Notes: generated by a model not told the origin, from the letters alone. A DNA stretch of 64,000 nt from JABFRG01 sp046351415 (GCA_046351415.1 JAXLYO010000003.1:496001-560000), one strand, 5' to 3'; numbered from the stretch's first letter, positions 24,062-34,879 are shown. Numbers and translations: made by a program.

Positions 24062-25382
24062 GTCGGCTTTCGTTCGTTCTTCCAACACCCGGCTGCGTGC
24101 CATCGCGGGGCTAGCAGGTGTCGTAGGTGGTCTTTCGCTCGCAGCACTTGCGTTCGCGGGGGGCTGCAGTGACACCACGACAGCGACACCCACCGATGGA
24201 GGAGTGACCGGTGACGGGCGCGCGACGACCACGTCGCTGCCCTGCGACGTCGAGAAGGTCCTCTCGAAGAACTGCCAGAGCTGCCACCAGAGCCCGCCGC
24301 TCTTTGGCTCCCCGTTCCCGCTGAAGACGCGCGAGGACCTCACGGTGCCGGGGCGCATCGACAAGATCATCGCGCGCATCCACGACGATGCGAAGCCAAT
24401 GCCCCCGCCGCCCGCCGCCCGTCTGTCCGCGGCCGACATGGCAACGCTCGAGTCGTGGAAGGCAGCGGGAATGCCTGCCAGCACCGAGGCATGCACGACG
24501 CCCGTCAAGCCGACCGATCCGAACAAGTTCGACTGCACGCCCGACCAACATCTCAAGCCATCGTCGAAGTGGACGATGCCGAAAGACAAGACGAACGCGT
24601 ACGTGTGCTTTGGCGTCGACATCACAGCCGCGGAGAAGCGCCACATCATCGGCATTGCGCCGCGCATCGACAACAAGACCATCGTCCATCACGTCTTGCT
24701 GCTCGAGGCTCCGAATGCAGAATCAAGCGTTCCGCACGAGTGCCCGTCGGGTATGAGCACGACCTGGCGCATGGTCTACGGCTGGGCGCCCGGCGCTGAG
24801 GCTCTCGGCGTCCCGAAGGAAGCGGGATTCCCGCTCGAGGGAACGAAGCACTACGTCATCCAGATGCACTACAACAACGTGAACGCGCTCGAAGGGGAGC
24901 AAGACGAGAGCGGCGTGGACTTCTGCACGACGAAGGAGCTTCGGCCGAACGATGCCGACGTCATCGCCTTCGGCTCGGTGAAGTTCACGATTCCGGCGCA
25001 AGCCCAGAACTTCACGCAGACCTGTGACTTCAAGGTTCCAAACAACCTTCCCGAGATTCACGCATTCGCCGCCATGCCGCACATGCACCAGCTCGGCAAA
25101 TCGATCGACACGGTGCTCAAGAGTACGAACGGCAGCACGACCAGCCTGGGCACGATTCCGAAGTGGGACTTCGAGACTCAGTATTGGATTCCGCTCGATG
25201 TCCCCGTGAAAACGGGTGACACCGTTCAGACCACCTGCACGTGGACGAACGGCACCAATTCTCCCGTCAGCTTCGGCGAAAAGACCGAAGACGAAATGTG
25301 CTACTCGTTCACGATGTATTATCCACGTATTCCCAACCTTGTTTCTTGGCAGTTGCCCGCGGCCGTCGCCAACTGCAAGTAG
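24045..25382 (+). CDS. exported protein with c-heme motif and copper type II monooxygenase domains
   Basis: The protein is about 445 residues. A signal sequence ends in a lipobox-like FAGGC, followed by an N-terminal region with a single CQSCH heme-attachment motif (about residue 80). The rest resembles the copper type II, ascorbate-dependent monooxygenase fold (PHM/DBH-like). It has VHHVLLLEAP (paired His), YVIQMHYNN, MPHMHQLGK, and the C-terminal SFGEKTEDEMCYSFTMYYP, where Met of EMC is a copper ligand in this family. Together these suggest a periplasmic oxidase or hydroxylase taking electrons through the heme. The start is uncertain: GTG 24045 is inside the efp terminator stem, while TTG 24060 lies just after it. 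hflX begins about 24 nt downstream. Confidence 0.82.
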   Translation: MSLRFLSAFVRSSNTRLRAIAGLAGVVGGLSLAALAFAGGCSDTTTATPTDGGVTGDGRATTTSLPCDVEKVLSKNCQSCHQSPPLFGSPFPLKTREDLTVPGRIDKIIARIHDDAKPMPPPPAARLSAADMATLESWKAAGMPASTEACTTPVKPTDPNKFDCTPDQHLKPSSKWTMPKDKTNAYVCFGVDITAAEKRHIIGIAPRIDNKTIVHHVLLLEAPNAESSVPHECPSGMSTTWRMVYGWAPGAEALGVPKEAGFPLEGTKHYVIQMHYNNVNALEGEQDESGVDFCTTKELRPNDADVIAFGSVKFTIPAQAQNFTQTCDFKVPNNLPEIHAFAAMPHMHQLGKSIDTVLKSTNGSTTSLGTIPKWDFETQYWIPLDVPVKTGDTVQTTCTWTNGTNSPVSFGEKTEDEMCYSFTMYYPRIPNLVSWQLPAAVANCK

Positions 25383-25406
25383 AGCTAGTTCGTTCGGAGC
25401 TTCCTC

Positions 25407-27236
25407 ATCGAAATCTACGGAAACACAGTAGGGCTCGCGAAGAGCTCCATTCACGCCCTCGAGCGCATCTATCGCCGTAGGGTACCGTCCTCGAATCTCG
25501 TCACGCCGGAGCTCGTGAAGTCTCTCACGCTGGCGTCGACGGAGACGGGACGCCAGGTAGGAGCGCTCGTCCATCGTTCCGGGCAAATCGACTACGTCAT
25601 CGTGGGCGATGCGGGGAAGCTCATGTTGCCGGACATCGGGCGTTTGCGCGCAGCCGAGGGGCGCTTTCGAGGTGTGCGGCTCGTCCATACCCACATTCGT
25701 GGCGAGGCGATTTCTCGCGACGACCTGGTCGACCTCGTGCGTCTCCGGCTCGATCTCGTGGCGGTGATTCACATGGCCCCGGGGGGCGAGCCTCGGGGCA
25801 TTTCGTACGCGTACAACGTGCCGACCGATCCCGTTCACGGTCCGTCGGCGCCCTATCGCGTGGTTCCCATGGTGCCCGTCGCCCAGGTGAGTCTCGACGT
25901 CGGCGACCTCATGCGCGACCTCGAAACGGAGTTCGCGAGGAAGACCGCGGGCCGCGAAGTGGTCGCGAAAGATGGGCGGGCGATTCTCGTCCACGTCGAT
26001 TGCGAGGGACCGAAGGTCGCCGAACGCCGCGTGAACGAACTCCGTGAGCTCGCGCGCACCGCTGGGGTCGAAGTCGTCGACGCCGTCGTGCAAGCGCGCG
26101 AACAGGTGGACCCGAAATTCGTACTCGGCAAAGGCAAGCTCGAGGACGTGGTGCTCCGTGCAGTGGACCTCGACGCGTCGGTCCTCATCTTCGACCACGA
26201 CCTCTCGCCGAGCCAATCGACGGCCATCTCCAAGTTTTCCGACTTGAAGATCATCGACCGAAGCCAGCTCATTCTCGACATCTTCGCGCAGCGCGCCGAG
26301 AGCAACGATGGCAAGCTGCAAGTCGAGCTCGCGCAACTCAAGTACAGCCTTCCGCGCCTTGGTCAGAAGGACGATGCGCTTTCGCGCCTCACGGGAGGCA
26401 TCGGCGGCAGAGGCCCAGGCGAGACCAAACTCGAAATCGGCCGCCGTCGTGCGCGCGAACGCGTCCAACACCTCGAAGAGCGATTGAGGCAGTTGGGTAA
26501 ACGACGTGTGCAGCGGCGCAGGCGCCGTGAGCGTGGCGAGGTCCCAACCGTCGCCATCGTCGGGTACACGAACGCCGGCAAGAGCACGCTACTCAACACG
26601 ATGACGGGCAGCGAGGTCCTCGCCGAGGACAAGCTGTTCGCCACGCTCGATACGAGATCGCGAACGCTACGCGTGGGGTGGGCCGGCTATGGCGAACGTG
26701 AGATCGTCGTAACCGACACGGTCGGCTTCATTCGCGATTTGCCGAAGGAGCTGTTTGCTGCTTTTCGGGCGACCTTCGAAGAGGCCGCGGACGCAGATGC
26801 GATCGTTCAGGTGGTAGACGCGTCCGACGACGCGCGTGACGATCACATGCGAGCAACGAGCGAGATTCTGGAGGAGCTCGGCCTCTCGGACATTCCTCAA
26901 ATCTTGGTCTTCAACAAAGTCGAGCTCCTCGACCGACTCGAGCGAAGTATCCTCGGACGCAAGTATCCGGGGTCGATCCTCCTCACGGCACGTGAGCGCG
27001 AAACGACCCGCGAGCTCGTCGCGAGAATAGCCGATACGCTCCAGGAGCGGTGGGCACTCGCGGCCAAAGGGCCCGATTTGGCTCCGGACACGTTCGACGT
27101 GCCGCTGGTCGACGAAGGCGTTCCGGAGTCCCCCGACAGTGCTTCGACGCTCGACGCGCTCCTCGAAAGGGCCGGGAAGCGAAAGAAGAAGCCGAAGACG
27201 GTGGCACTCACGGCCGGAGGCACGGAAGAGACGTGA
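25407..27236 (+). CDS. hflX: GTPase HflX, with apparent ATC start
   Basis: HflX is a ribosome-associated GTPase that splits stalled or stress-hibernating 70S ribosomes. The G domain (about residues 380-540) has GYTNAGKSTLLN (G1), DTVGFIRDLP (G3) and NKVE (G4). A glycine-rich GGIGGRGPGETKLE segment precedes a helical linker. The standard start GTG 25515 would drop the conserved leader. The frame is open upstream from 25389 and encodes IEIYGNTVGLAKSSIHALER then IYRRRVP, matching HflX N-termini. No ATG, GTG or TTG occurs there. The best candidate is ATC at 25407, with GGAG seven nt upstream. It runs in an apparent operon with the monooxygenase gene. Confidence 0.9.
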   Translation: MEIYGNTVGLAKSSIHALERIYRRRVPSSNLVTPELVKSLTLASTETGRQVGALVHRSGQIDYVIVGDAGKLMLPDIGRLRAAEGRFRGVRLVHTHIRGEAISRDDLVDLVRLRLDLVAVIHMAPGGEPRGISYAYNVPTDPVHGPSAPYRVVPMVPVAQVSLDVGDLMRDLETEFARKTAGREVVAKDGRAILVHVDCEGPKVAERRVNELRELARTAGVEVVDAVVQAREQVDPKFVLGKGKLEDVVLRAVDLDASVLIFDHDLSPSQSTAISKFSDLKIIDRSQLILDIFAQRAESNDGKLQVELAQLKYSLPRLGQKDDALSRLTGGIGGRGPGETKLEIGRRRARERVQHLEERLRQLGKRRVQRRRRRERGEVPTVAIVGYTNAGKSTLLNTMTGSEVLAEDKLFATLDTRSRTLRVGWAGYGEREIVVTDTVGFIRDLPKELFAAFRATFEEAADADAIVQVVDASDDARDDHMRATSEILEELGLSDIPQILVFNKVELLDRLERSILGRKYPGSILLTARERETTRELVARIADTLQERWALAAKGPDLAPDTFDVPLVDEGVPESPDSASTLDALLERAGKRKKKPKTVALTAGGTEET

Positions 27237-27573
27237 CGACGAAAGGCCTCGTGCTCGCCGGTAGCGTCCTTCTACTCGCCGGGTGCGCGAGCGCGTTCAC
27301 GAGCGCAAAGGACGACTTTCGCGGAGGCGACTCTGCGAGTGCACGCGAACGCCTCGTGGCCATCGAGGGGGAGACGAAGAGCTGGAACGAGAAGGACCGC
27401 GCCGAGTACGCGCTGTATCGGGGTCTCGTGCATCTTTCGCTGGCCGATCGCGATGCGGCACGCCCTTGGCTGGAGCGAGCCGACGCGATGGTTCGTGCAT
27501 CGCCAGAGGCGCTGAGTCCCGAGAATCGTAGCCGGTTGCGCGTCGCCCTCGAAACGTCCTACGGTGTAAAGCC

Positions 27574-27577
<4 letters not shown>
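27233..27577 (+). CDS. small TPR-like lipoprotein
   Basis: This is a 114-residue protein from GTG 27233, overlapping the hflX stop in GTGA. A signal peptide ends in lipobox LLAGC (about residue 18). The remainder is a short helical repeat region (DDFRGGDSASARERL, AEYALYRGLVHLSLADRDAA, ARPWLERA) resembling one and a half to two TPR units. No catalytic residues are evident. The stop overlaps the hutU ATG, so hflX, this gene and hutU should be translated from one message. Its role in that unit is unknown. Confidence 0.75.
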
Positions 27578-29265
<1,688 letters not shown>

Positions 29266-29281
29266 GTTCGCGCGACGCTTT

Positions 29282-29632
29282 TCAGACTGGGTCTGGAAAG
29301 TGTGAAACTCCGACGCGTCGCCCGTCGGGGTCACGGACGTACAGTGTGAAGGGGGTTTCTGCTTCTACGCGAACCCCTGCCTCTTCGAGTTTGGCGGAGA
29401 ACGCCGCGCGCTCGTTCGGTGCGATGCGGAAGGACAAGAAGTCCATCGAGCCTTCCGGAACCGCGGGTTCGCCTTCGAGCGCCGCTTCCACCATCAAGAT
29501 CGCGTCTCCCGCGGCAAGCCACACGGAGCCGTTCGGACGCCGCTCGCGCTCTTTGAGTCCCAGGACGTCGCGATAGAAGTGCGTGACTTGTTCGAGTCGT
29601 CGCGTCCGCAGTGCGAGATGAGTGATGCGCAT
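29282..29632 (-). CDS. VOC-family (glyoxalase-like) protein
   Basis: This is a 116-residue single-domain protein with the vicinal-oxygen-chelate pattern. It shows MRITHLALRTRRLEQVTHFY (first beta-alpha-beta unit with a metal-ligand-like His), RDVLGLKERER, a central repeat with FSAKLEEAGVRVE, and the ending LYVRDPDGRRVGVSHF, where a second metal ligand usually sits. Such proteins include lactoylglutathione lyases, fosfomycin-type thiol transferases and dioxygenases. Substrate cannot be assigned. It is convergent with hutU (16 bp) and divergent from the DHH gene (41 bp). Confidence 0.85.
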   Translation of the reverse strand: MRITHLALRTRRLEQVTHFYRDVLGLKERERRPNGSVWLAAGDAILMVEAALEGEPAVPEGSMDFLSFRIAPNERAAFSAKLEEAGVRVEAETPFTLYVRDPDGRRVGVSHFPDPV

Positions 29633-29673
29633 GGGGGCAAGGAACCTCGCTCTATGGTAAACCTCTCGGTCCC

Positions 29674-30645
29674 ATGACCCAAGTCGTCGTTGCTACGCAC
29701 GGACACTGTTTCGACGGCCTCTGCTCCGCCGCGCTCTTCACGCAGCTCTTGCAGAAGCTCGGCCCCGAACGCAATCTCTCGTTCCGCTACCTTGCCATGG
29801 GCTACGGGCCTGGCGAGAACGGGGTTCCGCCTGCGTTGCTCGATGGCGACGAGAACGCGATCCTCGACTACCGATTCAGCGCGTCCGAGAAACTCACGTG
29901 GTATTTCGACCATCATGTGAGCGCATTTCCGACCGATGCGGAGCGGGAAGAGTTCGCGCGCCGGAAGGTGCAGGTGCCAAAGCGCGCATTCCACGACGGA
30001 ACGTACGGCTCGTGCACCAAACTCATCGTCGACGTAGCCAAGTCCGAGTTCGGCCTGACGTTCGAAGGTATGGACAGGCTCATCTACTGGGCCGACATGA
30101 TCGATCGCGCTGCGTTTCCGAGTGCACAGATGGCGGTCGATCGCAAAGAGCCCGTGCTCAAGCTCATGGCCGTCGTCGAGGCGATCGGCAACGCAGAGTT
30201 CGTCACGCAAATGGTTCCGCGGCTTGCCAAGCAAGACATCGAATCGCTCGCGGCGTCGGAAGACGTGCTCGCGCTCTATGCGCCACTTGCCGCAGAACAC
30301 GAGGCCTTCATCACGCGCGTCAAGAAGGCCGCCAAGGAGAACAAGGGCGTCGTTCTGGTGGACCTTGCCGACGAACCGTCCGAGAGTGCAGCGAAGTTCG
30401 TTACCTACGCGCTCTACCCGGACAGCGGCTATTCCGTGATGCTCACGCGGTCCAAGTCGAAGTGCAAGATCTCCGTCGGCTTCAACCCATGGAGCAAGGT
30501 CACGCGCACACACAATATCGCGCAAATCTGTGAGCGCTATGGCGGCGGCGGCCACCCGGTCGTCGGTGCGGTGTCGACGAAGGCGGACGAGGTCGAGCGC
30601 GCACGCACGATCGCGAAGGAGATCGCGGCCGAGCTCAGTTCTTAG
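29674..30645 (+). CDS. DHH-family phosphoesterase
   Basis: The 323-residue protein has the DHH phosphoesterase layout. Near the N-terminus, THGHCFDGLCSAALF is a DGL/DGD-like variant of the first metal motif. WYFDHHV (about residue 85) gives the DHH motif. The DHHA1-type C-terminal substrate domain ends with ICERYGGGGHPVVGA. These enzymes cleave phosphodiesters in nanoRNA, cyclic dinucleotides or pAp with Mn2+. In the first motif the usual DxD is partly altered (HCFDGLC), so the exact activity is open. The 3' end overlaps the convergent lipoprotein gene by 11 nt. Confidence 0.8.
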   Translation: MTQVVVATHGHCFDGLCSAALFTQLLQKLGPERNLSFRYLAMGYGPGENGVPPALLDGDENAILDYRFSASEKLTWYFDHHVSAFPTDAEREEFARRKVQVPKRAFHDGTYGSCTKLIVDVAKSEFGLTFEGMDRLIYWADMIDRAAFPSAQMAVDRKEPVLKLMAVVEAIGNAEFVTQMVPRLAKQDIESLAASEDVLALYAPLAAEHEAFITRVKKAAKENKGVVLVDLADEPSESAAKFVTYALYPDSGYSVMLTRSKSKCKISVGFNPWSKVTRTHNIAQICERYGGGGHPVVGAVSTKADEVERARTIAKEIAAELSS

Positions 30646-31582
30646 GCGCGGGCCCCGCCGGCGGCGCCGAAGTCGGTGCCGGGGCGATGGGCGTTCCACA
30701 GTCGACCGGGAGCTCCATCATGCCGGCAGGGCGCGGTTGCGTGAACACGCCCGGTGGGAGAGGTGGGTTCCAGGTGACCGAGTCGTAGCGGAACAGCACG
30801 TCTTCGTCCGACTCGGGCACGTCGAGGTGGATCGTTCGCGGAAGCTCCGCTTGGCACATCGGGCCACTCACGGGGATAGGCGGTTCGATGCCGTCTTCGT
30901 CGACACGAGGACTTGCCATCTTGCCGGGGGCGTGACCTTCGAGCTCAGCATCGTAGAGCACGATTCCTTGTTGCCTCACGATGACGCGAAGTAGGCGCAG
31001 CCTCTGCGACTCCCACTTCGATTGGAAGTCTTGCGGGTGCGGAGCGATGTGCAGTTCTTCGTCGGCCCCCTGGCTGCTCGGAATCTTCACCGTGTAGTAG
31101 CCAGCGCTGCTCCACGCAATTTGAGCACTACTCTCCGAGTGTTTGAGCACGGGCGCGTCGCCGCGCAAGAGGTTGACGAGCGCGTGTCCAGGAATCGGTA
31201 CCGTGGTGAGGCGCGCGATGTTGCAGGCGCTCGCGGGGCCGACGAAGAAGTTCTTCTCGCGCAGGTCTGCGAGCGCGAACTTGTTTCCGTCGGTCGTGAG
31301 GGTTGCCAGCGTGACGCCGAACGGGCTCACCGCGTCCATGCGCAAGTTCGCCGGGCTCGTTGCGAACAGGAGCAACTCGCCGCGAATGCGGCCCTTCTTG
31401 CCGAAATGGTCGATCTTCGCAGAGGCTTGGATGCCTCGCCCGCACGCTTGCGTTTCGTGGAGTCGCGTGAGCGCGAGGTCCGCGGTCGGAATCTGGAAGG
31501 TCGGTGGTGCAACGCTTGGGCAGCCGCAGAGCGCCGGAAGAAGCGCCGCGATGCCGAGGCGACCGAGGTTCGAACGAAACAT
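30635..31582 (-). CDS. outer-membrane lipoprotein of the LolB/DUF4292 type
   Basis: This 315-residue exported protein has a lipobox ALCGC (about residue 21). Residues 45-200 follow the pattern of LolA/LolB-like or DUF4292 half-barrels: GIQASAKIDHFGKKGRIRGELLLFA, then LRMDAVSPFGVTLATLTTDGNKFALADLREKNFFVG. These folds bind acyl chains of lipoproteins or lipids at the outer membrane. The last 60 residues are Pro-rich (PPLPPGVFTQPRP, APAPTSAPPAGPAP). Assignment to lipoprotein sorting is plausible but not secure. The 3' end overlaps the DHH gene tail to tail. Confidence 0.72.
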   Translation of the reverse strand: MFRSNLGRLGIAALLPALCGCPSVAPPTFQIPTADLALTRLHETQACGRGIQASAKIDHFGKKGRIRGELLLFATSPANLRMDAVSPFGVTLATLTTDGNKFALADLREKNFFVGPASACNIARLTTVPIPGHALVNLLRGDAPVLKHSESSAQIAWSSAGYYTVKIPSSQGADEELHIAPHPQDFQSKWESQRLRLLRVIVRQQGIVLYDAELEGHAPGKMASPRVDEDGIEPPIPVSGPMCQAELPRTIHLDVPESDEDVLFRYDSVTWNPPLPPGVFTQPRPAGMMELPVDCGTPIAPAPTSAPPAGPAPKN

Positions 31583-31679
31583 GGGACGAACGTAGACCAG
31601 TCTTCGCCAGGGGCAGAAGAATTTTCACGGATTGTGCTAAGGGAAACACGTGGAAGGCGGGGCGTCAGCGGCAAAAACG

Positions 31680-32828
31680 ATGAGCGCACTCCCGTCGTCC
31701 CTCGAGCTACGAGCGCGCCTCGACAGCATGGCCGTCAGGCGAGGGTGGCCGGTGTCCTCCGACGTCGCCCGGCTATCGCGTGTCGTGGCGAGCCTCTCTG
31801 CGGCCTACAACACGACTGGGCGTTCTGCCCCCGAGCATTTGCCGGCCCGACTCGGCTTCTGGTTGCCGCGCGACCTCCCGAAAGTGTTCGAGGCGACCCG
31901 CGAGCTGCGCAAAGCCGGATTGCTCTCTGCTCCTCGAACGCGGGTTCGCGTTCTCGACATCGGTGCGGGGCTGGGGGCCTCCACGCTCGGACTCTTGTAC
32001 GCGCTTCGAGAATCCGGCTGCATGGCGCTCGTTTCCGCAACGCTCGTGGACGAGGACGCAGCCGCTCTCGCGATCGCGAAAGAGCTGCTGCTCTCCTTTC
32101 CGAACGTCGAAGTGCGCACGATGGAAAACGCTCCTTCTCCGGCCGACTACGGTTCCGGTTTCGATTTCGTCGTACTCAGCCAAGTCTTGTCGGAACTCGA
32201 TCGCGAGGACGACGAGTCGACCCGTGCAGAGGCACACGCGTCCCTGCTCGGAGCGCTCGGCAAAGAGGCCCTCGCCCCATCTGGTTCGCTCATCGTCGTC
32301 GAACCCGCCCTGCGCGACCGGACCCGTCACCTCCATCGCGTGCGTGCGGCCGTGCTTGCTCGTGGAACGTTGCACCTGTTCGCGCCGTGTCTCCATACCT
32401 CCGCATGTCCGGCGCTCGCGCTCGAGACGGACTGGTGTCACGAAGATCGCCCCATCGATCTGCCCGAGTATCTCGTCCCGGTTGCCAAGAGCGCCGGGCT
32501 GCGCTGGGAGGGGCTCACGTTCTCCTTCTTGGTTCTTCGTCACGACGAGAAGAATGCGCGAGAGCTGCTGCCCGCAAGCGCGCTTAGCAAGCGCGTCGTG
32601 GGGGACGTACGCAAAACGAAAGGCAAGAACGAAGCGCTTTTGTGTGGTGACCCGCACGAACCGTCCCTCGAGCATCGCCTCCGCTATCAGCGGCTCGATC
32701 GCGACGAAACCGAGGCAAATGCCGCGTTCGCAGAGCTCGAACGAGGCGACCTCGTTTCCATCTCGGGTGACCTCACGAAGCCGGGGCGCATCGGTGCGAC
32801 GTCTCGCGTCGAAAGGCTCGAGAAGTGA
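31680..32828 (+). CDS. Rsm22-type small-subunit rRNA methyltransferase-like protein
   Basis: This 382-residue protein matches the Rsm22 family. A helical N-terminal domain includes PARLGFWLPRDLPKVFEATREL. A SAM-binding Rossmann fold shows RVLDIGAGLGAST (about residue 90), and the cysteine-rich segment FAPCLHTSACPALALETDW then CHED near residue 245-265 probably binds an iron-sulfur cluster. Mitochondrial Rsm22 is required for small-subunit assembly. The bacterial target is uncertain. I took ATG 31680, although an in-frame GTG at 31650 would add ten residues. The stop overlaps the thiE GTG. Confidence 0.8.
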   Translation: MSALPSSLELRARLDSMAVRRGWPVSSDVARLSRVVASLSAAYNTTGRSAPEHLPARLGFWLPRDLPKVFEATRELRKAGLLSAPRTRVRVLDIGAGLGASTLGLLYALRESGCMALVSATLVDEDAAALAIAKELLLSFPNVEVRTMENAPSPADYGSGFDFVVLSQVLSELDREDDESTRAEAHASLLGALGKEALAPSGSLIVVEPALRDRTRHLHRVRAAVLARGTLHLFAPCLHTSACPALALETDWCHEDRPIDLPEYLVPVAKSAGLRWEGLTFSFLVLRHDEKNARELLPASALSKRVVGDVRKTKGKNEALLCGDPHEPSLEHRLRYQRLDRDETEANAAFAELERGDLVSISGDLTKPGRIGATSRVERLEK

Positions 32829-33520
32829 GCGTACTTCGCGGCCTGTATCCCATTGTCGACCTCACGACGCTCGACGCACGGGGAATCTCACCGGAGGCGT
32901 ATGCCGCCGCACTGCTCCCGAGCGAGCCGTCGCTCTTGCAGCTCCGTGCGAAGGACGCGAGTGATGAACGGCTCGCTGCGGTCGCGAGCGACATCGCTCG
33001 GTTGTGCGAAGGAACGGCGACGCGCTTCGTCCTGAATGATCGGCCCGACCTCGCGCTCGAGCTCGGCATCGCTTGGGCTCACATCGGGCAGACGGACTTT
33101 CCCGCCGGAGAGGCCCAGCTGCCTCTCCGTTGGTCGAAGCTGCACATCGGCGTCTCGACCCACACTCCGTCGCAACTGTCGCTGGCGCTCTCTCTCGAGC
33201 CAGCATACGTTGCCTTTGGTCCCGTGTTCGATACGACGAGCAAACAAACCCCGGATTCCACCGTCGGCTTGGCCGGTCTCCGTGCGGCTGCGGCGCTCGC
33301 AGGGAGAAAAGGTGTGCCACTCGTGGCCATCGGAGGTATCGCTGAGCCGCGGTTGTACGAAGTGGAGCCCCACACGGACATGGTGGCTGTCATCTCCGCA
33401 CTCGTTCCGGCCGAAGGAGTCGCACCGTTCTCACCCTCCTTTTTCGCGGAGGTGACGCGTCGTGCCGAATCGTTCCAACGCGCTTTTCGCCGCGTGGCCC
33501 GCCGCGAGGAGCCCGCATGA
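32825..33520 (+). CDS. thiE: thiamine-phosphate synthase
   Basis: This 231-residue TIM-barrel enzyme couples HMP-PP and thiazole phosphate to thiamine phosphate. Motifs occur in order: LYPIVDLTTLD, LLQLRAKD, RFVLNDRPDLALELG, WAHIGQTDF, GVSTHTPSQLSLAL, YVAFGPVFDTTSKQ and VAIGGI. It starts with GTG in a GTGA overlap with the Rsm22 gene and ends in an ATGA overlap with the next gene. No other thi genes and no TPP riboswitch are visible nearby, so regulation is probably unrelated to a local riboswitch. Confidence 0.93.
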   Translation: MSVLRGLYPIVDLTTLDARGISPEAYAAALLPSEPSLLQLRAKDASDERLAAVASDIARLCEGTATRFVLNDRPDLALELGIAWAHIGQTDFPAGEAQLPLRWSKLHIGVSTHTPSQLSLALSLEPAYVAFGPVFDTTSKQTPDSTVGLAGLRAAAALAGRKGVPLVAIGGIAEPRLYEVEPHTDMVAVISALVPAEGVAPFSPSFFAEVTRRAESFQRAFRRVARREEPA

Positions 33521-34215
33521 GCCTTCTCCTGTTCTCTGCAGTGGGCCTCACTGGCATGGTCGTCGGTCGCGCCGTCGCTCGTTACTATGCGAAGCGGAAG
33601 GCTGAGACCACTGGCGCATCCAATGCAGAAGAAGAGAAGGGCGAGTCCTCAGACGCCCGCGCCCCGAAAGCGGCAGCGAAGAAGAAGCGAGATGTCGCCG
33701 CCACCACGCCTGCGTCACCGAGCACTCAGAACGTGTCCGGGTTCGCTTGTCAGCTTTCGGACGTCGTCATGCTCGGTACTGGCGAAGAAGCGTGGCTCTG
33801 CGGTGCAGTGAGTTTTTCCGAAGAGAAGGGCGGAAAGGGTGCGCAGCTTGCGGTTCTCTTTTCAGGTCCGAACATGTCTGGCGAACGCTTCGTGCTCGCG
33901 CGAAAGCATGCAGGCGCCGAAGACCTCTTTTGGCTTCGCAAGGTCGACGCTCTGCCGCCGTATCCCGGGGCCGAGCCGCCGCACGTCATCGAGCTCGACG
34001 GTGTGCGCTTCGACCGAGAGCGCAGGCTTCCGGTGTACACGGTGCGCCTTGGCGTCGACGCGCCTTCGTTCGATGAGGAAGTCGTGCTTGCCGAGTACCA
34101 TGCGTCGACGGAGGAACGTTTGTTCGTGGTTACGGCGAGCTCTCGGTGTCATGCCTATCGCGGCGAACGACTGATGCAAGGCATGTACGACGTCCTTCCT
34201 GGCGCCGACCGCTAG
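33517..34215 (+). CDS. membrane-anchored protein of unknown function
   Basis: This 232-residue protein begins with one hydrophobic segment (LLLFSAVGLTGMVVGRAVARYY), followed by a charged Lys/Glu/Ala linker of about 45 residues. A cytoplasmic or periplasmic domain (about 75-232) is predicted to be beta-rich, with repeated acidic/basic strands such as VMLGTGEEAWLCGAVSFSEE. No motif is recognised. It is the third gene of the Rsm22-thiE run with 4-nt overlaps, which suggests co-expression and little about function. Confidence 0.7.
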   Translation: MSLLLFSAVGLTGMVVGRAVARYYAKRKAETTGASNAEEEKGESSDARAPKAAAKKKRDVAATTPASPSTQNVSGFACQLSDVVMLGTGEEAWLCGAVSFSEEKGGKGAQLAVLFSGPNMSGERFVLARKHAGAEDLFWLRKVDALPPYPGAEPPHVIELDGVRFDRERRLPVYTVRLGVDAPSFDEEVVLAEYHASTEERLFVVTASSRCHAYRGERLMQGMYDVLPGADR

Positions 34216-34354
34216 CGTGAAGTTTTCCATTCGCGCCGAAATGCGGTGCTCGCTGGTCTCGCCGCGGGCGTGAACGCGGCTTCACGTGGCGCCGCATCGT
34301 CGCGGAAAAGCGCGCGTGTCCCATCGGCACGGGCGTTGCTCATGCGCGGGCACC

Positions 34355-34861
34355 ATGAAAACCACACATGCGCTTCGCGCTTCCGTGCGCACGGGCTTCG
34401 CTCTTCTCGCTCTCCTTGCCATGGCAGGCACCGGCTGCGGCGCATCCGAAGCTGACACGTTGTTCGATGCGCCGAGTGGGAGCGTGACGCCGGATACGCT
34501 CTACGGCTTGTGGGGCGGGAAGCTCGTCGACGATAGCGGAGTCTCCAATCGCATTCGCTTCGCTCCCGACTCGATGAGCTTCGCGACGCGATGCACGAAA
34601 GGCGACGTCGTGCTCACCGCCTTCGTGCAGGTCAAGGCTCGTGTGACCTCGGACAAGTACGAGATCCTCGAAGACAAGTCGGATTCGGAGTCGTCCGGCA
34701 GGGCCGCATGCACGGCGGCCGCGCGCGTCGGAACACTCGGTAAATGCGTCCCCGATACCTTTGGGGGACCGTCGAAGTGCTTCGAGGTGAAGGGAACGAC
34801 TTTGACGCTCTACGGCATCTCACAGCTCGACAAGTACGTCTTCACCAAGCTGTCGGATTGA
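34355..34861 (+). CDS. small lipoprotein of unknown function
   Basis: This is a 168-residue protein from ATG 34355. A basic N-terminus and a hydrophobic core end in a lipobox-like GTGC (about residue 28). The mature part is mostly beta-rich, contains four cysteines (TRCTKGD, AACTAAARV, GKCVPD, SKCFEV) that could form two disulfides, and includes LYGLWGGKLVDDSG near its start, reminiscent of lipocalin-like entry strands. That similarity is weak. The gene is convergent with holB, 18 bp away. The 139-bp leader contains CGTGAA-CGCGGC-TTCACG, a 6-bp hairpin. Confidence 0.65.
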   Translation: MKTTHALRASVRTGFALLALLAMAGTGCGASEADTLFDAPSGSVTPDTLYGLWGGKLVDDSGVSNRIRFAPDSMSFATRCTKGDVVLTAFVQVKARVTSDKYEILEDKSDSESSGRAACTAAARVGTLGKCVPDTFGGPSKCFEVKGTTLTLYGISQLDKYVFTKLSD

Positions 34862-34879
34862 CCGCACACTCGCCAATGG

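Noticed and set aside
32825..33520. TPP riboswitch before thiE
   Set aside because: The gene starts inside the preceding stop codon, leaving no leader, and no thi-box was seen upstream.
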